This document shows, piece after piece, positions 18,934 to 28,700 of a stretch of DNA of 64,000 nt. Under the pieces are notes generated by a model. The model worked only from the letters and a program-made list of their open reading frames with translations. It was not told where the DNA came from and did not search any database. Location: assembly GCA_905234695.1 (NCBI GenBank), contig CAJOHZ010000001.1:1-64000 (forward strand). The letters are read 5' to 3'. The stretch's first letter is position 1. Each line of letters starts with the position of its first letter. The DNA is from an uncultured Bacteroidales bacterium (GTDB lineage Bacteria > Bacteroidota > Bacteroidia > Bacteroidales > P3). The position numbers and the translations under genes are program-made.

Positions 18934-19578
18934 TTATTTCAGTTTGATGTCCTCGAGGGTGTAGGTGGGGTGCAGCTTCACACCGTCCACATAGCCCATA
19001 ATACCGGCCACTTTCTCCTTGGGAGTGTACTGCCAGAGGGTGTAGCGGGTATCGGGGAATTTGAGGTCGTAGCAAGCGATATAGACATGATAGGAGGCAT
19101 AGCGCTCCAGATTGAAATATTTCTTGTAGGCCTCCATGGTGGTGTATATCATGGGCTTTACGCCATACTCCTGCTCCAGCAGCTGGAGCAGCATGTCCAC
19201 CCGCTTGATATTGAGGTCGAATCCGGGCTCCGGCTCGATGTCCACCACAGGAATCAACGTCATGCCACAGCCTTTCACCGTCGCCTTGAAGTTCTCAAAC
19301 TGCCCCTGGGCGTTGGTATGGCGGCTGTAGACATGGTAGCAGCCCACCGCCAGGCCGGCCTTCTGCGCCTCGGCCACATTGGTGGCAAAACGCTCGTCCG
19401 TCAGGGTGGCTCCTTCCGTCGCCTTCACATAAACAAACGCGAGACGGTTGTCATTCGCCACCTTGGGCCAATCCACCGTCCCTTGATATTTCGACACATC
19501 GATGCCCATCAGGGCCGTTGTCTGGGCACCCGCCAGCAGAGGGAGAGCCATAAGGAAAAGAATCAGTACTTTGCGCAT
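18934..19578 (-). CDS. GH25 family lysozyme (N-acetylmuramidase), exported
   Basis: A signal peptide (MRKVLILFLMALPLLAGAQ) precedes a GH25 catalytic domain of about 190 residues. The signature GIDVSKYQGTVDW is at residues 25-37 and the catalytic block IPVVDIEPEP near residue 112, followed by YTLWQYTPKEKV near the end. These enzymes cut the glycan strands of peptidoglycan. No cell-wall binding repeat is present. It has its own promoter at 19614 and ends at the shared terminator, so it is monocistronic. Confidence 0.92.
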   Translation of the reverse strand: MRKVLILFLMALPLLAGAQTTALMGIDVSKYQGTVDWPKVANDNRLAFVYVKATEGATLTDERFATNVAEAQKAGLAVGCYHVYSRHTNAQGQFENFKATVKGCGMTLIPVVDIEPEPGFDLNIKRVDMLLQLLEQEYGVKPMIYTTMEAYKKYFNLERYASYHVYIACYDLKFPDTRYTLWQYTPKEKVAGIMGYVDGVKLHPTYTLEDIKLK

Positions 19579-19613
19579 AACTGTAGTGTTTATATCAAAA
19601 CAATAATATTTTG

Positions 19614-19621
19614 CAAAGATA
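19614..19621 (-). promoter_or_regulatory. GH25 promoter -7 box
   Basis: TATCTTTG on the minus strand, 36 bases upstream of the GH25 start codon. Confidence 0.65.
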
Positions 19622-19662
19622 CAAATAATTTCTCACATACCGACAAAAAGTTTCGCCAGGGA

Positions 19663-20919
19663 CTACCGCGTCACAACCACCTTGCGGGCGGGGGCGTTGC
19701 CGACCTTGACGATATAGACACCCGGCACTGGAGCCACGAAGGGGGTGTCGTCGCCTTGCCGTCTGACGTCCATGAGGCGCCCGGCGGCATCGTAGATGTG
19801 GATTGGCGGCTGCGCCGCGTCGTGAGGACACTCGAACAAAATCCGGCCATCGCGGACATACACACGGGTATCCCCTTCCGCCTCGGACGGGCGGATGCCG
19901 ACTTCGGGAAGCTCATGAATATTTGAAAAATAATCCCATCCCTCCGCTACTCGGTACACATCCACGTAACCTACCGGGACATACAGCGGGATGAGGCTAG
20001 AAACGCCAAAAAACGCATCGCTACCCACCGCCGGAGGTATCGTTGACAGCGAGGTGAGGGTTGACAGGAAACGACACTCGTAGAAAGCACGTTGACCGAT
20101 GTAGGTGACCGATGCGGGAAGGACAACCTGTCTCAACCCGACACAGTTGTAGAAGGCTCCACTTTCTATTGTGTCGACCGAGGCACCCAGGGTAATGGCG
20201 GTGAGTGAGGGACATTCTGCAAAGACGTAACGGCCAAGATAAACGACAGAGTCGGGAATCACAATTGAGGTGAGGCTGCTACAACCGGCAAACACACCCT
20301 CTTCAATACGTTTAACGTCTCTCCCCATCACAACGGAATCCAACTCCTCACACTGGCTAAAGGCAGAACCGCCAATGGTGGCAACCGAATCGGGAATCAC
20401 AATGGAGGTGAGCCCGTAAAGTCCACTAAAGGCGATTGGGCCAATGGCTTTGACATCATTGGGGATGATGGTCGTTCGGCTTCCTTTGACAAGTGTACCT
20501 GAAGCCGTCTCAATAATCGCATTGCATCCATTGCGGGAGTCGTATACGGGGTTTCCGTTGGCCACAGCTATCGAAGTCAGCCCCCGACAGCCAGAAAAGG
20601 CCACTCTGTCGATAGAGGTGACCGTCGGCGGCACAAACAGGGAAGTCACACCGCTACACCCAGCGAACGCATGGGCGCCAATGGAGGTCACAGGAATCAT
20701 CGTACCGGAGTACGGCACCGAATCGGGAATCACCACCGCACCTGTGGGGTAATGGTAGTAATACGGATTCTGGAGTATCTCGGAAGTTACTTGTGCACTA
20801 CCGTTCACATAGTTGAAATAGAGCGTCTGCCCTTGGTACATGTAGCTGAAGTCTCTGCCTGACACTTGCTGACCCAAGGAGAGGGTGACGACCAAAAGAA
20901 AAGGGACTAATCGTTTCAT
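19663..20919 (-). CDS. BspA-like leucine-rich repeat surface protein with T9SS-type tail
   Basis: After a signal peptide (MKRLVPFLLVVTLSLGQQVSG) the protein carries about eight BspA/LRR_5-type repeats of roughly 23 residues (residues 75-310). They have the pattern IPDSV-x-IG-x-xAF-x-GC-x-xLTSI, for example GGSAFSQCEELDSVVMG. Such repeats mediate adhesion in Tannerella and relatives. The C-terminus (about 345-418, IHIYDAAGRLMDVRR to PGVYIVKVGNAPARKVVV) resembles a type IX secretion sorting domain, so export to the surface is likely. It is a stand-alone gene. Confidence 0.85.
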   Translation of the reverse strand: MKRLVPFLLVVTLSLGQQVSGRDFSYMYQGQTLYFNYVNGSAQVTSEILQNPYYYHYPTGAVVIPDSVPYSGTMIPVTSIGAHAFAGCSGVTSLFVPPTVTSIDRVAFSGCRGLTSIAVANGNPVYDSRNGCNAIIETASGTLVKGSRTTIIPNDVKAIGPIAFSGLYGLTSIVIPDSVATIGGSAFSQCEELDSVVMGRDVKRIEEGVFAGCSSLTSIVIPDSVVYLGRYVFAECPSLTAITLGASVDTIESGAFYNCVGLRQVVLPASVTYIGQRAFYECRFLSTLTSLSTIPPAVGSDAFFGVSSLIPLYVPVGYVDVYRVAEGWDYFSNIHELPEVGIRPSEAEGDTRVYVRDGRILFECPHDAAQPPIHIYDAAGRLMDVRRQGDDTPFVAPVPGVYIVKVGNAPARKVVVTR

Positions 20920-20986
20920 GGCAATTGTGTTTTGGGGTATTAATACGTATTATAATAACGCATTAAAAGAGTTTTTATTATATCGG

Positions 20987-21484
20987 CTAAAGAATCTTCA
21001 GTGCAATGGCCGCACACGCTTCGGCATCGGCCAGGGCGTGGTGATGATTCTCAAGGCAGTAGCCACATGCCGCGCTGACGGTATGCAGCTGGTGGTTTGG
21101 CAGCCGGCTGCCAAAATGGCGACGCGAGGCACGGCAGGTGCAATAGAAACGGTAGTCGGGCCAGTCCATCTGATAGACCTGCATCACCGCCCGCAGGCAC
21201 CCCTCGTCGAAAGGCGCGTTGTGCGCCACCAACGGAAGCCCCTCAATCAACGGCTCAATGCGCTCCCACACGCGGGGGAACACCTCGGCATCATCGGTAT
21301 CCGCATGGCCCAACCCATGCACCTGCTGGCAGAACCAGCTGTAGTAGTTGGGCTCCGGCTGTATCAAGCTGTAGAACGTATCTTTGATTTCACCCCCGCG
21401 TACCACCACTACGCCGACACTGCACACGCTGGAACGGCACCCGTTGGCCGTCTCAAAGTCTATCGCCGCAAAGTCATTCATCAT
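20987..21484 (-). CDS. DnaQ-like 3'-5' exonuclease (DEDDh)
   Basis: The 165 residues hold the three exonuclease motifs: FAAIDFETAN (Exo I with D and E), VAHNAPFDEGCLR (Exo II) and HHALADAEACAAIAL (Exo III with the DEDDh His). It resembles the stand-alone exonuclease domain of the DNA polymerase III epsilon family. The N-terminus overlaps the end of the WYL regulator gene by 11 bases, so the two are translationally coupled. A role in DNA or RNA trimming is inferred. Confidence 0.85.
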   Translation of the reverse strand: MMNDFAAIDFETANGCRSSVCSVGVVVVRGGEIKDTFYSLIQPEPNYYSWFCQQVHGLGHADTDDAEVFPRVWERIEPLIEGLPLVAHNAPFDEGCLRAVMQVYQMDWPDYRFYCTCRASRRHFGSRLPNHQLHTVSAACGYCLENHHHALADAEACAAIALKIL

Positions 21485-22388
21485 CCTCTTGGTATTTGTT
21501 AAGCATCTCCTGTATTTCCCCTCGCATATCGGCCCGAAGCCCGGCAGGCTTGAGCACCTCCACCGTGCTGCCCAACGACAGCAACTTCTGTTTGAAATCG
21601 TAAGTCGGTTTCACGCGGACGGAGAACTTCGAATAGGTCTCCGTCCTCTTCAGTTCTATCTGCGAGCTGTGCAGCGGCAATGCCCGCAGAAAGTTCGCCT
21701 GATACGCGTCTACCTTCAGCCACACGCTCTCCGTGGGCGTGGGGTCGTCCTCCACAATGATACCGTAAGCATCATGAAACATCTTCTCCAGACTGAACGC
21801 CGGGTCACGGGTGTACGACTCCTCCTGCAACTCCACGTTGCTCATGCGGTCGAGGGCGAAGATGCGGGGAGGATGTTCTGTGCCGTAACAGCCGATGAGG
21901 TACCACCGCCGCTCGAACATCTTGAGGGCGTATGAGCGGAAATCGTAATAGTGCGTTGTGTGGTCAGCCCAATAAGGGGTGTAGTCGAAACACACCATAC
22001 GCTGTTCTTTGAGAGCCTCCAGCAAAGCAGGGAGATTCTCCGAATGGGTCTTCTCTATTGCGATATACTGCGCCGCTTCCTTGCTGTCGGCCACGATGCG
22101 GTTTACCGCGACAGAATCCAGCAGCCATCGCTGGAAACTCTCTCCATCGGAAGTCTCGCCGATGCGGTAACGGTAATCCCGGCCGCTGCAGAATTGTTCT
22201 ATATCGATACCAAACAGGTCGCGAATCTCGTGCCTGTGCCGGTGGAAAGTACGTTTGGCGAAAGGCCCCTGATCCCGCATTTCGTCATCACAGTTCCAGC
22301 GTTCCTCCAACTGCTCCATTGTCAGGCCCCTGTCGCGGCTCCGCATCAGCGTATCCACCAACCAAATATATTTCTTCAAAGGTGTCAT
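21474..22388 (-). CDS. WYL-domain transcriptional regulator
   Basis: The 304 residues start with a helix-turn-helix region (about 1-65, LMRSRDRGLTMEQLEERW) and continue with a WYL domain (about 120-215). The latter includes CFDYTPYWAD, FRSYALKMFERRWYLIGCYGTEHPPRIFALDRMS, and a C-terminal WCX-like extension (about 220-300). WYL regulators often respond to ligands or DNA damage and frequently control defence loci. It overlaps the downstream exonuclease gene, and MITE copy B lies only 20 bases upstream of its start. Confidence 0.85.
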   Translation of the reverse strand: MTPLKKYIWLVDTLMRSRDRGLTMEQLEERWNCDDEMRDQGPFAKRTFHRHRHEIRDLFGIDIEQFCSGRDYRYRIGETSDGESFQRWLLDSVAVNRIVADSKEAAQYIAIEKTHSENLPALLEALKEQRMVCFDYTPYWADHTTHYYDFRSYALKMFERRWYLIGCYGTEHPPRIFALDRMSNVELQEESYTRDPAFSLEKMFHDAYGIIVEDDPTPTESVWLKVDAYQANFLRALPLHSSQIELKRTETYSKFSVRVKPTYDFKQKLLSLGSTVEVLKPAGLRADMRGEIQEMLNKYQEDDE

Positions 22389-22407
22389 AAATTGTTTTTG
22401 TTGATTA

Positions 22408-22552
22408 AGAAACTGTTTAAAATTAATCCAATGTTTTTCTTAAAGCATCAAAACGGCATCTTTCCCTCCTTTTTTCGGTCACAATGGAACCCCATTGCTC
22501 CCTCAAGCTTTGCTGTATAACAAATTCCATCAATTAAATTTAAACAGTTTCT
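22408..22552 (+). repeat. MITE-like repeat, copy B (145 bp, internally deleted)
   Basis: It has the same inverted ends and interior as copies A and C but lacks about 20 bases in the middle (the stretch after CTCCCTCAA). It sits between the WYL gene start and the rhuM-like gene end. Confidence 0.85.
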
Positions 22553-22574
22553 AAGTTTACTACCACTTTCACCA

Positions 22575-23036
22575 TTACGCCCTTCTCCTTTGTATAGTAC
22601 GCCCTAGCATCCCCACCAACTGCCGCAACTCTCCAATCTGTTTCTTGTGGATACGTTCGTTGACGGCATACCCTTTGACAAGATACTCTTTCAACACACG
22701 GTTAGCCCATTGACGAAACTTTACACCTCGTTTTGAGTTGACTCGATAACCAACAGAAATAATCATATCCAAGTTGAAATATGGAAGGTTTCGGGTAACC
22801 CGTCTTTTACCTTCGGTTTGAACTTGTGCAATTTTTGCACAGGTTGACTCTCGTTCTAATTCTTCTGACTTGTATATGTTGTTTATATGGCGGACAATAG
22901 AAGTTCTGTCGGTCATAAATAATTCTGCCATTTGGGCCTGTGTCAGCCATACGGTTTCATGCTCCAAACGCACATCAATTTGGGTGTTGCCATCCTCGGT
23001 TTGGTATATTACAATCTTGTCATTAATGTTTTCCAT
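22575..23036 (-). CDS. RhuM-like virulence family protein, C-terminally short
   Basis: The N-terminal half matches RhuM/Fic-associated proteins: IVIYQTEDGNTQIDVRLEHETVWL, TQAQMAELFMTDRTSIVRHI and the conserved NLDMIISVGYRVNSKRGVKFRQWA block. Full-length family members run to about 330 residues; this one stops at 153 after LVGMLGRTIQRRRA. MITE copy B lies 22 bases beyond the stop, so a truncation linked to rearrangement here is plausible. The biochemical role of RhuM is not established; it is common in defence and mobile regions. Confidence 0.8.
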   Translation of the reverse strand: MENINDKIVIYQTEDGNTQIDVRLEHETVWLTQAQMAELFMTDRTSIVRHINNIYKSEELERESTCAKIAQVQTEGKRRVTRNLPYFNLDMIISVGYRVNSKRGVKFRQWANRVLKEYLVKGYAVNERIHKKQIGELRQLVGMLGRTIQRRRA

Positions 23037-23101
23037 ATTACCAACAACGCCACTTATGCCATTTTATTGCACAGCAATGGTCCTTACATTCAAAAAAACA
23101 A

Positions 23102-23368
23102 TCAGTCCCACATCACTGCATCCGCGATGCACTCCCTCGGTTTATCAACCTCCTTGCCACAATGCGGACAAATGATTGGGACATCTTTGTCATAGTAGCC
23201 ACCACACGGACATTTGATATTCTCATACTCCAATAACCATTCTGTTGTCCACAACTCTCTACCACACTTATCGCAATGCAACACATCAAAGAATCCACCA
23301 GAGCCCTCATTCCAGTCAAACCCTTTGTGGCAATGAGGACATTCTATTTTATACATAGTCCCCATCAC
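23102..23368 (-). CDS. Small zinc-ribbon protein
   Basis: The 88 residues carry four paired-cysteine knuckles: CPHC near residue 10, CDKC near 33, a CPCG near 54 and CPHC near 68. They suggest two zinc ribbons of the double-zinc-ribbon type. The start codon overlaps the stop of the upstream nuclease-like gene (ATGA at 23365-23368), so both are in one translational unit. The likely role is nucleic acid or protein binding next to the nuclease. Confidence 0.65.
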   Translation of the reverse strand: MMGTMYKIECPHCHKGFDWNEGSGGFFDVLHCDKCGRELWTTEWLLEYENIKCPCGGYYDKDVPIICPHCGKEVDKPRECIADAVMWD

Positions 23369-23943
23369 TCAGGCATTCCTATTTTATCCCACCCATCCTC
23401 ACACGGCTCTATTTCAATATTCCTTGGATAGCCTCTAAAACTTCTAGAATTGGGGATCAAGCCTTCTCCTGTAATCCAACTTATAGGCAATCCTATTGGT
23501 TGCTTTGGATTTTTTGCATTCCTCTTTGGCTGGGACCAATACCAACTGTTACTATCGCCAATGAGTTGAACCACTTCCTTCTTTGTCAATATGTAGTATT
23601 TATACACTATCCTGCCGTCATCCATCTTTATATGAACAAATATCCATGGTCCCACTATCTGTTTTTCCCATTGATCACCGATGAAACCTTTCGTGTCAGA
23701 CACCAAGCCTGTTGGAAAATTTGGCTCGCTCTCAGCACTGGATTTCACTTGGATAAACAAAGTGTTAAGATTTTTTGGATTGACACAAATGATATCTACT
23801 CCTTTGTAGTTTGGATTGGTTGAGTTGGCATTAAAAGCATCCCAACCTAGTTCTGTCAGTTTTTGGATTACGGCTGTTTCACCGAGTTTACATACTCTTG
23901 CCTTATCTCCTTTAATGCGATTGAAAATGTCCAATGTGTCCAT
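23365..23943 (-). CDS. PD-(D/E)XK nuclease-like protein
   Basis: The 192 residues have the layout of a restriction-endonuclease-like fold: GETAVIQKLTELGWDAF (Glu of the first helix), then NYKGVDIICVN (the Asp) and LFIQVKSSAE (the (D/E)XK strand as Q-x-K). These are read as active-site candidates. A C-terminal part with WYWSQPKRN and SRSFRGYPRN is of unknown role. It overlaps the zinc-ribbon gene, lies in an AT-rich island between two MITE copies, and may act in defence against foreign DNA. Confidence 0.6.
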   Translation of the reverse strand: MDTLDIFNRIKGDKARVCKLGETAVIQKLTELGWDAFNANSTNPNYKGVDIICVNPKNLNTLFIQVKSSAESEPNFPTGLVSDTKGFIGDQWEKQIVGPWIFVHIKMDDGRIVYKYYILTKKEVVQLIGDSNSWYWSQPKRNAKNPKQPIGLPISWITGEGLIPNSRSFRGYPRNIEIEPCEDGWDKIGMPE

Positions 23944-23974
23944 ATCATATTACGTTTTGACTTCCTTTTCTTGA

Positions 23975-24544
23975 TTAGAAAAAACAATATTTGTGTTCCC
24001 AACGTTTAGCTTTATTCCAATAATGGGTAATAGACTCGTCAGGATTGGCTCGCCAATGCTCTCGCTCAATTTTGTCAAGTATTGTATCATCAAACTTATT
24101 CTCTTTAGAGACTATCCAACAACTGACAACCTCTACCACAGATGGTTTAATAGGATTATGTTTTACTGTACAAGTGGATATAACCTGTTTCTCCAACTCC
24201 TCTGACAGCAGACGAAGCAACTCATCATTATCAAGACATTTGATTCTGTCTGCTAATGTACGATTCATGGATATTGGTTCGTCAATCATCACCAATCGCC
24301 AAATGTACTCAAATATGACCCAATGAATCCGACTACGATATATCTCATCGCGGTTCTCCACATACCTTTCGATTACACGCTTCAAGTCACCCCTTTTTTT
24401 CACAAAACCACCGAGAATCACCAATTTCTCTTCTATTTTCCTTCGCGACCATTCATGACCGACATCATCCCAAAAATCACGCCCTGACAAACGCTTCTCA
24501 TACGTTTCTATATCACAATCAAACGGTAAGTAGTATTCTTTCAT
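23975..24544 (-). CDS. Protein of unknown function in the accessory island
   Basis: An AT-rich 189-residue protein with mostly helical charged sequence and no motif I recognise. The open frame begins at 24571, but that ATG lies inside the -7 box, so the start is taken as MKEYYLPFDC at 24544. Its promoter shares a 5' box with the PLD gene's promoter. The gene order with the nuclease-like and zinc-ribbon genes downstream (31 bases) suggests a single transcript of three genes. Confidence 0.5.
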   Translation of the reverse strand: MKEYYLPFDCDIETYEKRLSGRDFWDDVGHEWSRRKIEEKLVILGGFVKKRGDLKRVIERYVENRDEIYRSRIHWVIFEYIWRLVMIDEPISMNRTLADRIKCLDNDELLRLLSEELEKQVISTCTVKHNPIKPSVVEVVSCWIVSKENKFDDTILDKIEREHWRANPDESITHYWNKAKRWEHKYCFF

Positions 24545-24568
24545 TTCATCTATTTTTGTTTTCGGCTG

Positions 24569-24603
24569 CAAAGATACAATTCAAGAGTGCCATATCATGA
24601 CAC
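24569..24603 (-). promoter_or_regulatory. Promoter of the nuclease-like operon with shared upstream box
   Basis: The -7 box TATCTTTG is at 24569-24576. About 15 bases upstream lies TGTCATGATATGGC, also found (TGTCACGATATGGC) at the outer PLD promoter, where it covers the -33 region. Confidence 0.55.
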
Positions 24604-24625
24604 ATATTGAGGAATATTGAAATAA

Positions 24626-25141
24626 TCACCCAATTCTATCCCCGCAGAAGCCTTTGCGCTTGCAGTTCTTGCAGCGAAAGCCTTGCCAGACGGAGTCGAG
24701 GTGATCGGCGGCAACATCGACCAACTGCGGGTCATCGGTGAGGATGCCAGCCTCGAAATTACGGTTGCCCTCCCCTTTCATGCCAATGCCGGCACCCGTG
24801 AGGTTTGCCGAACCGATATACGCCACCGAGCAATCGAAAATCATAATCTTGAAATGCACCCGCGGACAGAGCCGCCGCTCCATGCGGGTCCATAGCCCTG
24901 GATACTTGTCGAAGTCTTCGCGGAAGTTCTCTCCCGGCTCCTTGGCGTGCAACAGGCGTACCTCGACTCCCTGCTTCAGCAGGCGGTCAAGGACAGCTAG
25001 AAAAGGTTCCACCTTACCGCCAGACTTTCCGACATATAGGTCCTTTAAGTCAGCCGTGCCAATCCAGAGGTCGTGCTTCACTTGCGAACAACGAGAAAGC
25101 ACCTCGGTGTAATGGTCTTTATCGGCGATATACTTCAACAT
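24626..25141 (-). CDS. Phospholipase D-like nuclease
   Basis: The 171 residues carry one PLD-type active site: HFKIMIFDCSVAYIGSANLTGAG, with the HxK pair and downstream Asn typical of PLD nucleases. The rest matches the N-terminal sheet (LWIGTADLKDLYV, GVEVRLLHAKEPG). A Cys-rich tail (CKNCKRKGFC) follows. Such stand-alone PLD domains hydrolyse nucleic acid as dimers. The start MLKYIADKDHY (25141) lies just below the nearer promoter. It may be co-regulated with the nuclease-like operon. Confidence 0.78.
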   Translation of the reverse strand: MLKYIADKDHYTEVLSRCSQVKHDLWIGTADLKDLYVGKSGGKVEPFLAVLDRLLKQGVEVRLLHAKEPGENFREDFDKYPGLWTRMERRLCPRVHFKIMIFDCSVAYIGSANLTGAGIGMKGEGNRNFEAGILTDDPQLVDVAADHLDSVWQGFRCKNCKRKGFCGDRIG

Positions 25142-25151
25142 AATCCGACTG

Positions 25152-25159
25152 CAAAGATA
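25152..25159 (-). promoter_or_regulatory. PLD gene inner promoter -7 box
   Basis: TATCTTTG on the minus strand, 11 bases upstream of the PLD start codon, so the leader would be very short. Confidence 0.5.
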
Positions 25160-25199
25160 CAAACATTTTTTGAAACCGATGTATGTTTTTTTTCCGCTG

Positions 25200-25230
25200 C
25201 AAAGATACAAAACAGGTACGCCATATCGTG
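25200..25230 (-). promoter_or_regulatory. PLD gene outer promoter with shared upstream box
   Basis: TATCTTTG at 25200-25207 preceded by TGTCACGATATGGC in the -33 region. The same arrangement occurs before the nuclease-like operon at 24569. Confidence 0.55.
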
Positions 25231-25283
25231 ACATACGAGAATTTTTATGCTAATAAATGGCAGAGGGCTGCCAGAGGTCACTA

Positions 25284-25447
25284 AGAAACTGTTTAAAATT
25301 AATCCAATGTTTTTCTTAAAGCATCAAAACGGCATCTTTCCCTCCTTTTCTCGGTCACAATGGACCCCCATTGCTCCCTCAAAAAGAAGACAAATCTGCT
25401 CGCTTTGCTGTATAACAAATTCCATCAATTAAATTTAAACAGTTTCT
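25284..25447 (+). repeat. MITE-like repeat, copy C (164 bp)
   Basis: Full-length copy with the same inverted ends. Its interior is almost identical to copy A, and it closes the AT-rich accessory block on the right, between the PLD gene and ligA. Confidence 0.85.
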
Positions 25448-25510
25448 AAAAAAAATTGGCAATCTAATCTGCCGGATTATCCCGAGAGAGAACTCCACTG
25501 AGTGCCCTCA

Positions 25511-25702
25511 ATGTTCCTTCGGCATGATGTCGGTGTAGTCCCACTACAACTCCAGTGTGAATTGTGTGATCTTCCCATGTTCTTCCCATGATCTTCCCAT
25601 GATCTTCCCATCGGTGATGGGAAGAATTTGGGAAGAATATCGGAAAAAAATTGCAACTTTTGAGGTGCCACACTGGAACTGCACCGAAGGACGACCGAAG
25701 GA
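25511..25702. repeat. Nested inverted-repeat element, different family member
   Basis: The outer arms TTCCTTCGG (25514-25522) and CCGAAGGA (twice near 25684-25702) match those of the 2582 element. Between them are CCAGTGTG with CACACTGG as a second inverted pair, and four direct repeats of CTTCCCAT (unit GATCTTCCCAT) with an inverted partner GATGGGAAGA. There is no gene. The sequence differs from the other two copies but the nested design is the same. Confidence 0.6.
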
Positions 25703-25790
25703 GAGAATCTCAAGCACTATTGTGCGAAGACTCCTCATTATTTTTCAAAAAAATGTTTGACAGTGCGCAGGTTCTTCTTGCAGAATAGAA

Positions 25791-27884
<2,094 letters not shown>

Positions 27885-28688
27885 TCACAATGGCAGTTCC
27901 ATGCAGGCCTGGAAGTTGTAGGCCACGGGGCCCGTCAGCTGCACGTCGGTATAGCGTTCCCCTGTCGGGGTGAAGGTTACTTTGAAATCACCTCCACGGG
28001 TATGGAGGCGATTGTTGCCGGTGACGATGGCGCAGGCCGTCACACCCGTGCCGCAGGCCCAGGTCTCGTCCTCCACACCACGTTCATAGGTCCGCACCGC
28101 CAATCGACCGTCGGGCAGATCTTCGATGAAGTTGACGTTTACCCCTGCAGGCCAGAGGTCGGTGCGGTGGCGCAGCCGCCGCCCCTCGCCGACTACATCA
28201 TAGCCGTCCAGTCCTTCGACCCGCTGCACATAATGCGGCGAGCCGGTGTCGAGCAACCAGCCGTCCAGCACACGATGCACACCCTCGCAGGTCACGTCGC
28301 GCATTCCCAGCCGCACCAGTCCCACACGTGCCTCTGCGTCCCACAGCAGCACTGTGGCATCGTGCGGTCCGTCGGGGCCCACGAAGCGATAGCTCCGCAG
28401 CCCTTCCGCACCCGCCCGGCCTTCAATGCCCAGCAGGTAGGCAAAGGCCGTGATGCAGCGGCCACCGTTGCCACACATCGTGGCTTCGTGTCCGTCGGAG
28501 TTGTAGTAGCGCATCTCGAAGTCAAAGTCCTCCGAGCCTGCCCCGAGAGTCATCAGTCCGTCGGCACCGATGCCGAAACGACGGTGGCACAGGCGAGCCA
28601 CCCGCTCGGGGTCCAGCGGTACCGACTCCCGCCGTATATCCAGCAGGATGAAATCGTTGCCTGCTCCGTCGAATTTGTAATAGGTCAT
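27885..28688 (-). CDS. dapF: Diaminopimelate epimerase
   Basis: It interconverts LL- and meso-diaminopimelate for lysine and peptidoglycan synthesis. The two catalytic cysteines lie in MCGNGGRC (about residue 69) and ACGTGVTAC (about 212), and the N-terminal FDGAGNDFILLD is typical. The start MTYYKFDG at 28688 fits the family; an upstream in-frame ATG at 28700 is possible. It begins 12 bases after the antiporter stop, so the two genes are coupled. Confidence 0.93.
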   Translation of the reverse strand: MTYYKFDGAGNDFILLDIRRESVPLDPERVARLCHRRFGIGADGLMTLGAGSEDFDFEMRYYNSDGHEATMCGNGGRCITAFAYLLGIEGRAGAEGLRSYRFVGPDGPHDATVLLWDAEARVGLVRLGMRDVTCEGVHRVLDGWLLDTGSPHYVQRVEGLDGYDVVGEGRRLRHRTDLWPAGVNVNFIEDLPDGRLAVRTYERGVEDETWACGTGVTACAIVTGNNRLHTRGGDFKVTFTPTGERYTDVQLTGPVAYNFQACMELPL

Positions 28689-28700
28689 ATTGCTATGCAT

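Noticed and set aside
24545..24571. Upstream ATG at 24571 as start of the unknown gene
   Set aside because: The codon lies within the -7 promoter box, so it cannot be in the transcript from that promoter.
25560..25660. CRISPR-like array
   Set aside because: The CTTCCCAT units are adjacent short repeats of about 11 bases without spacers.
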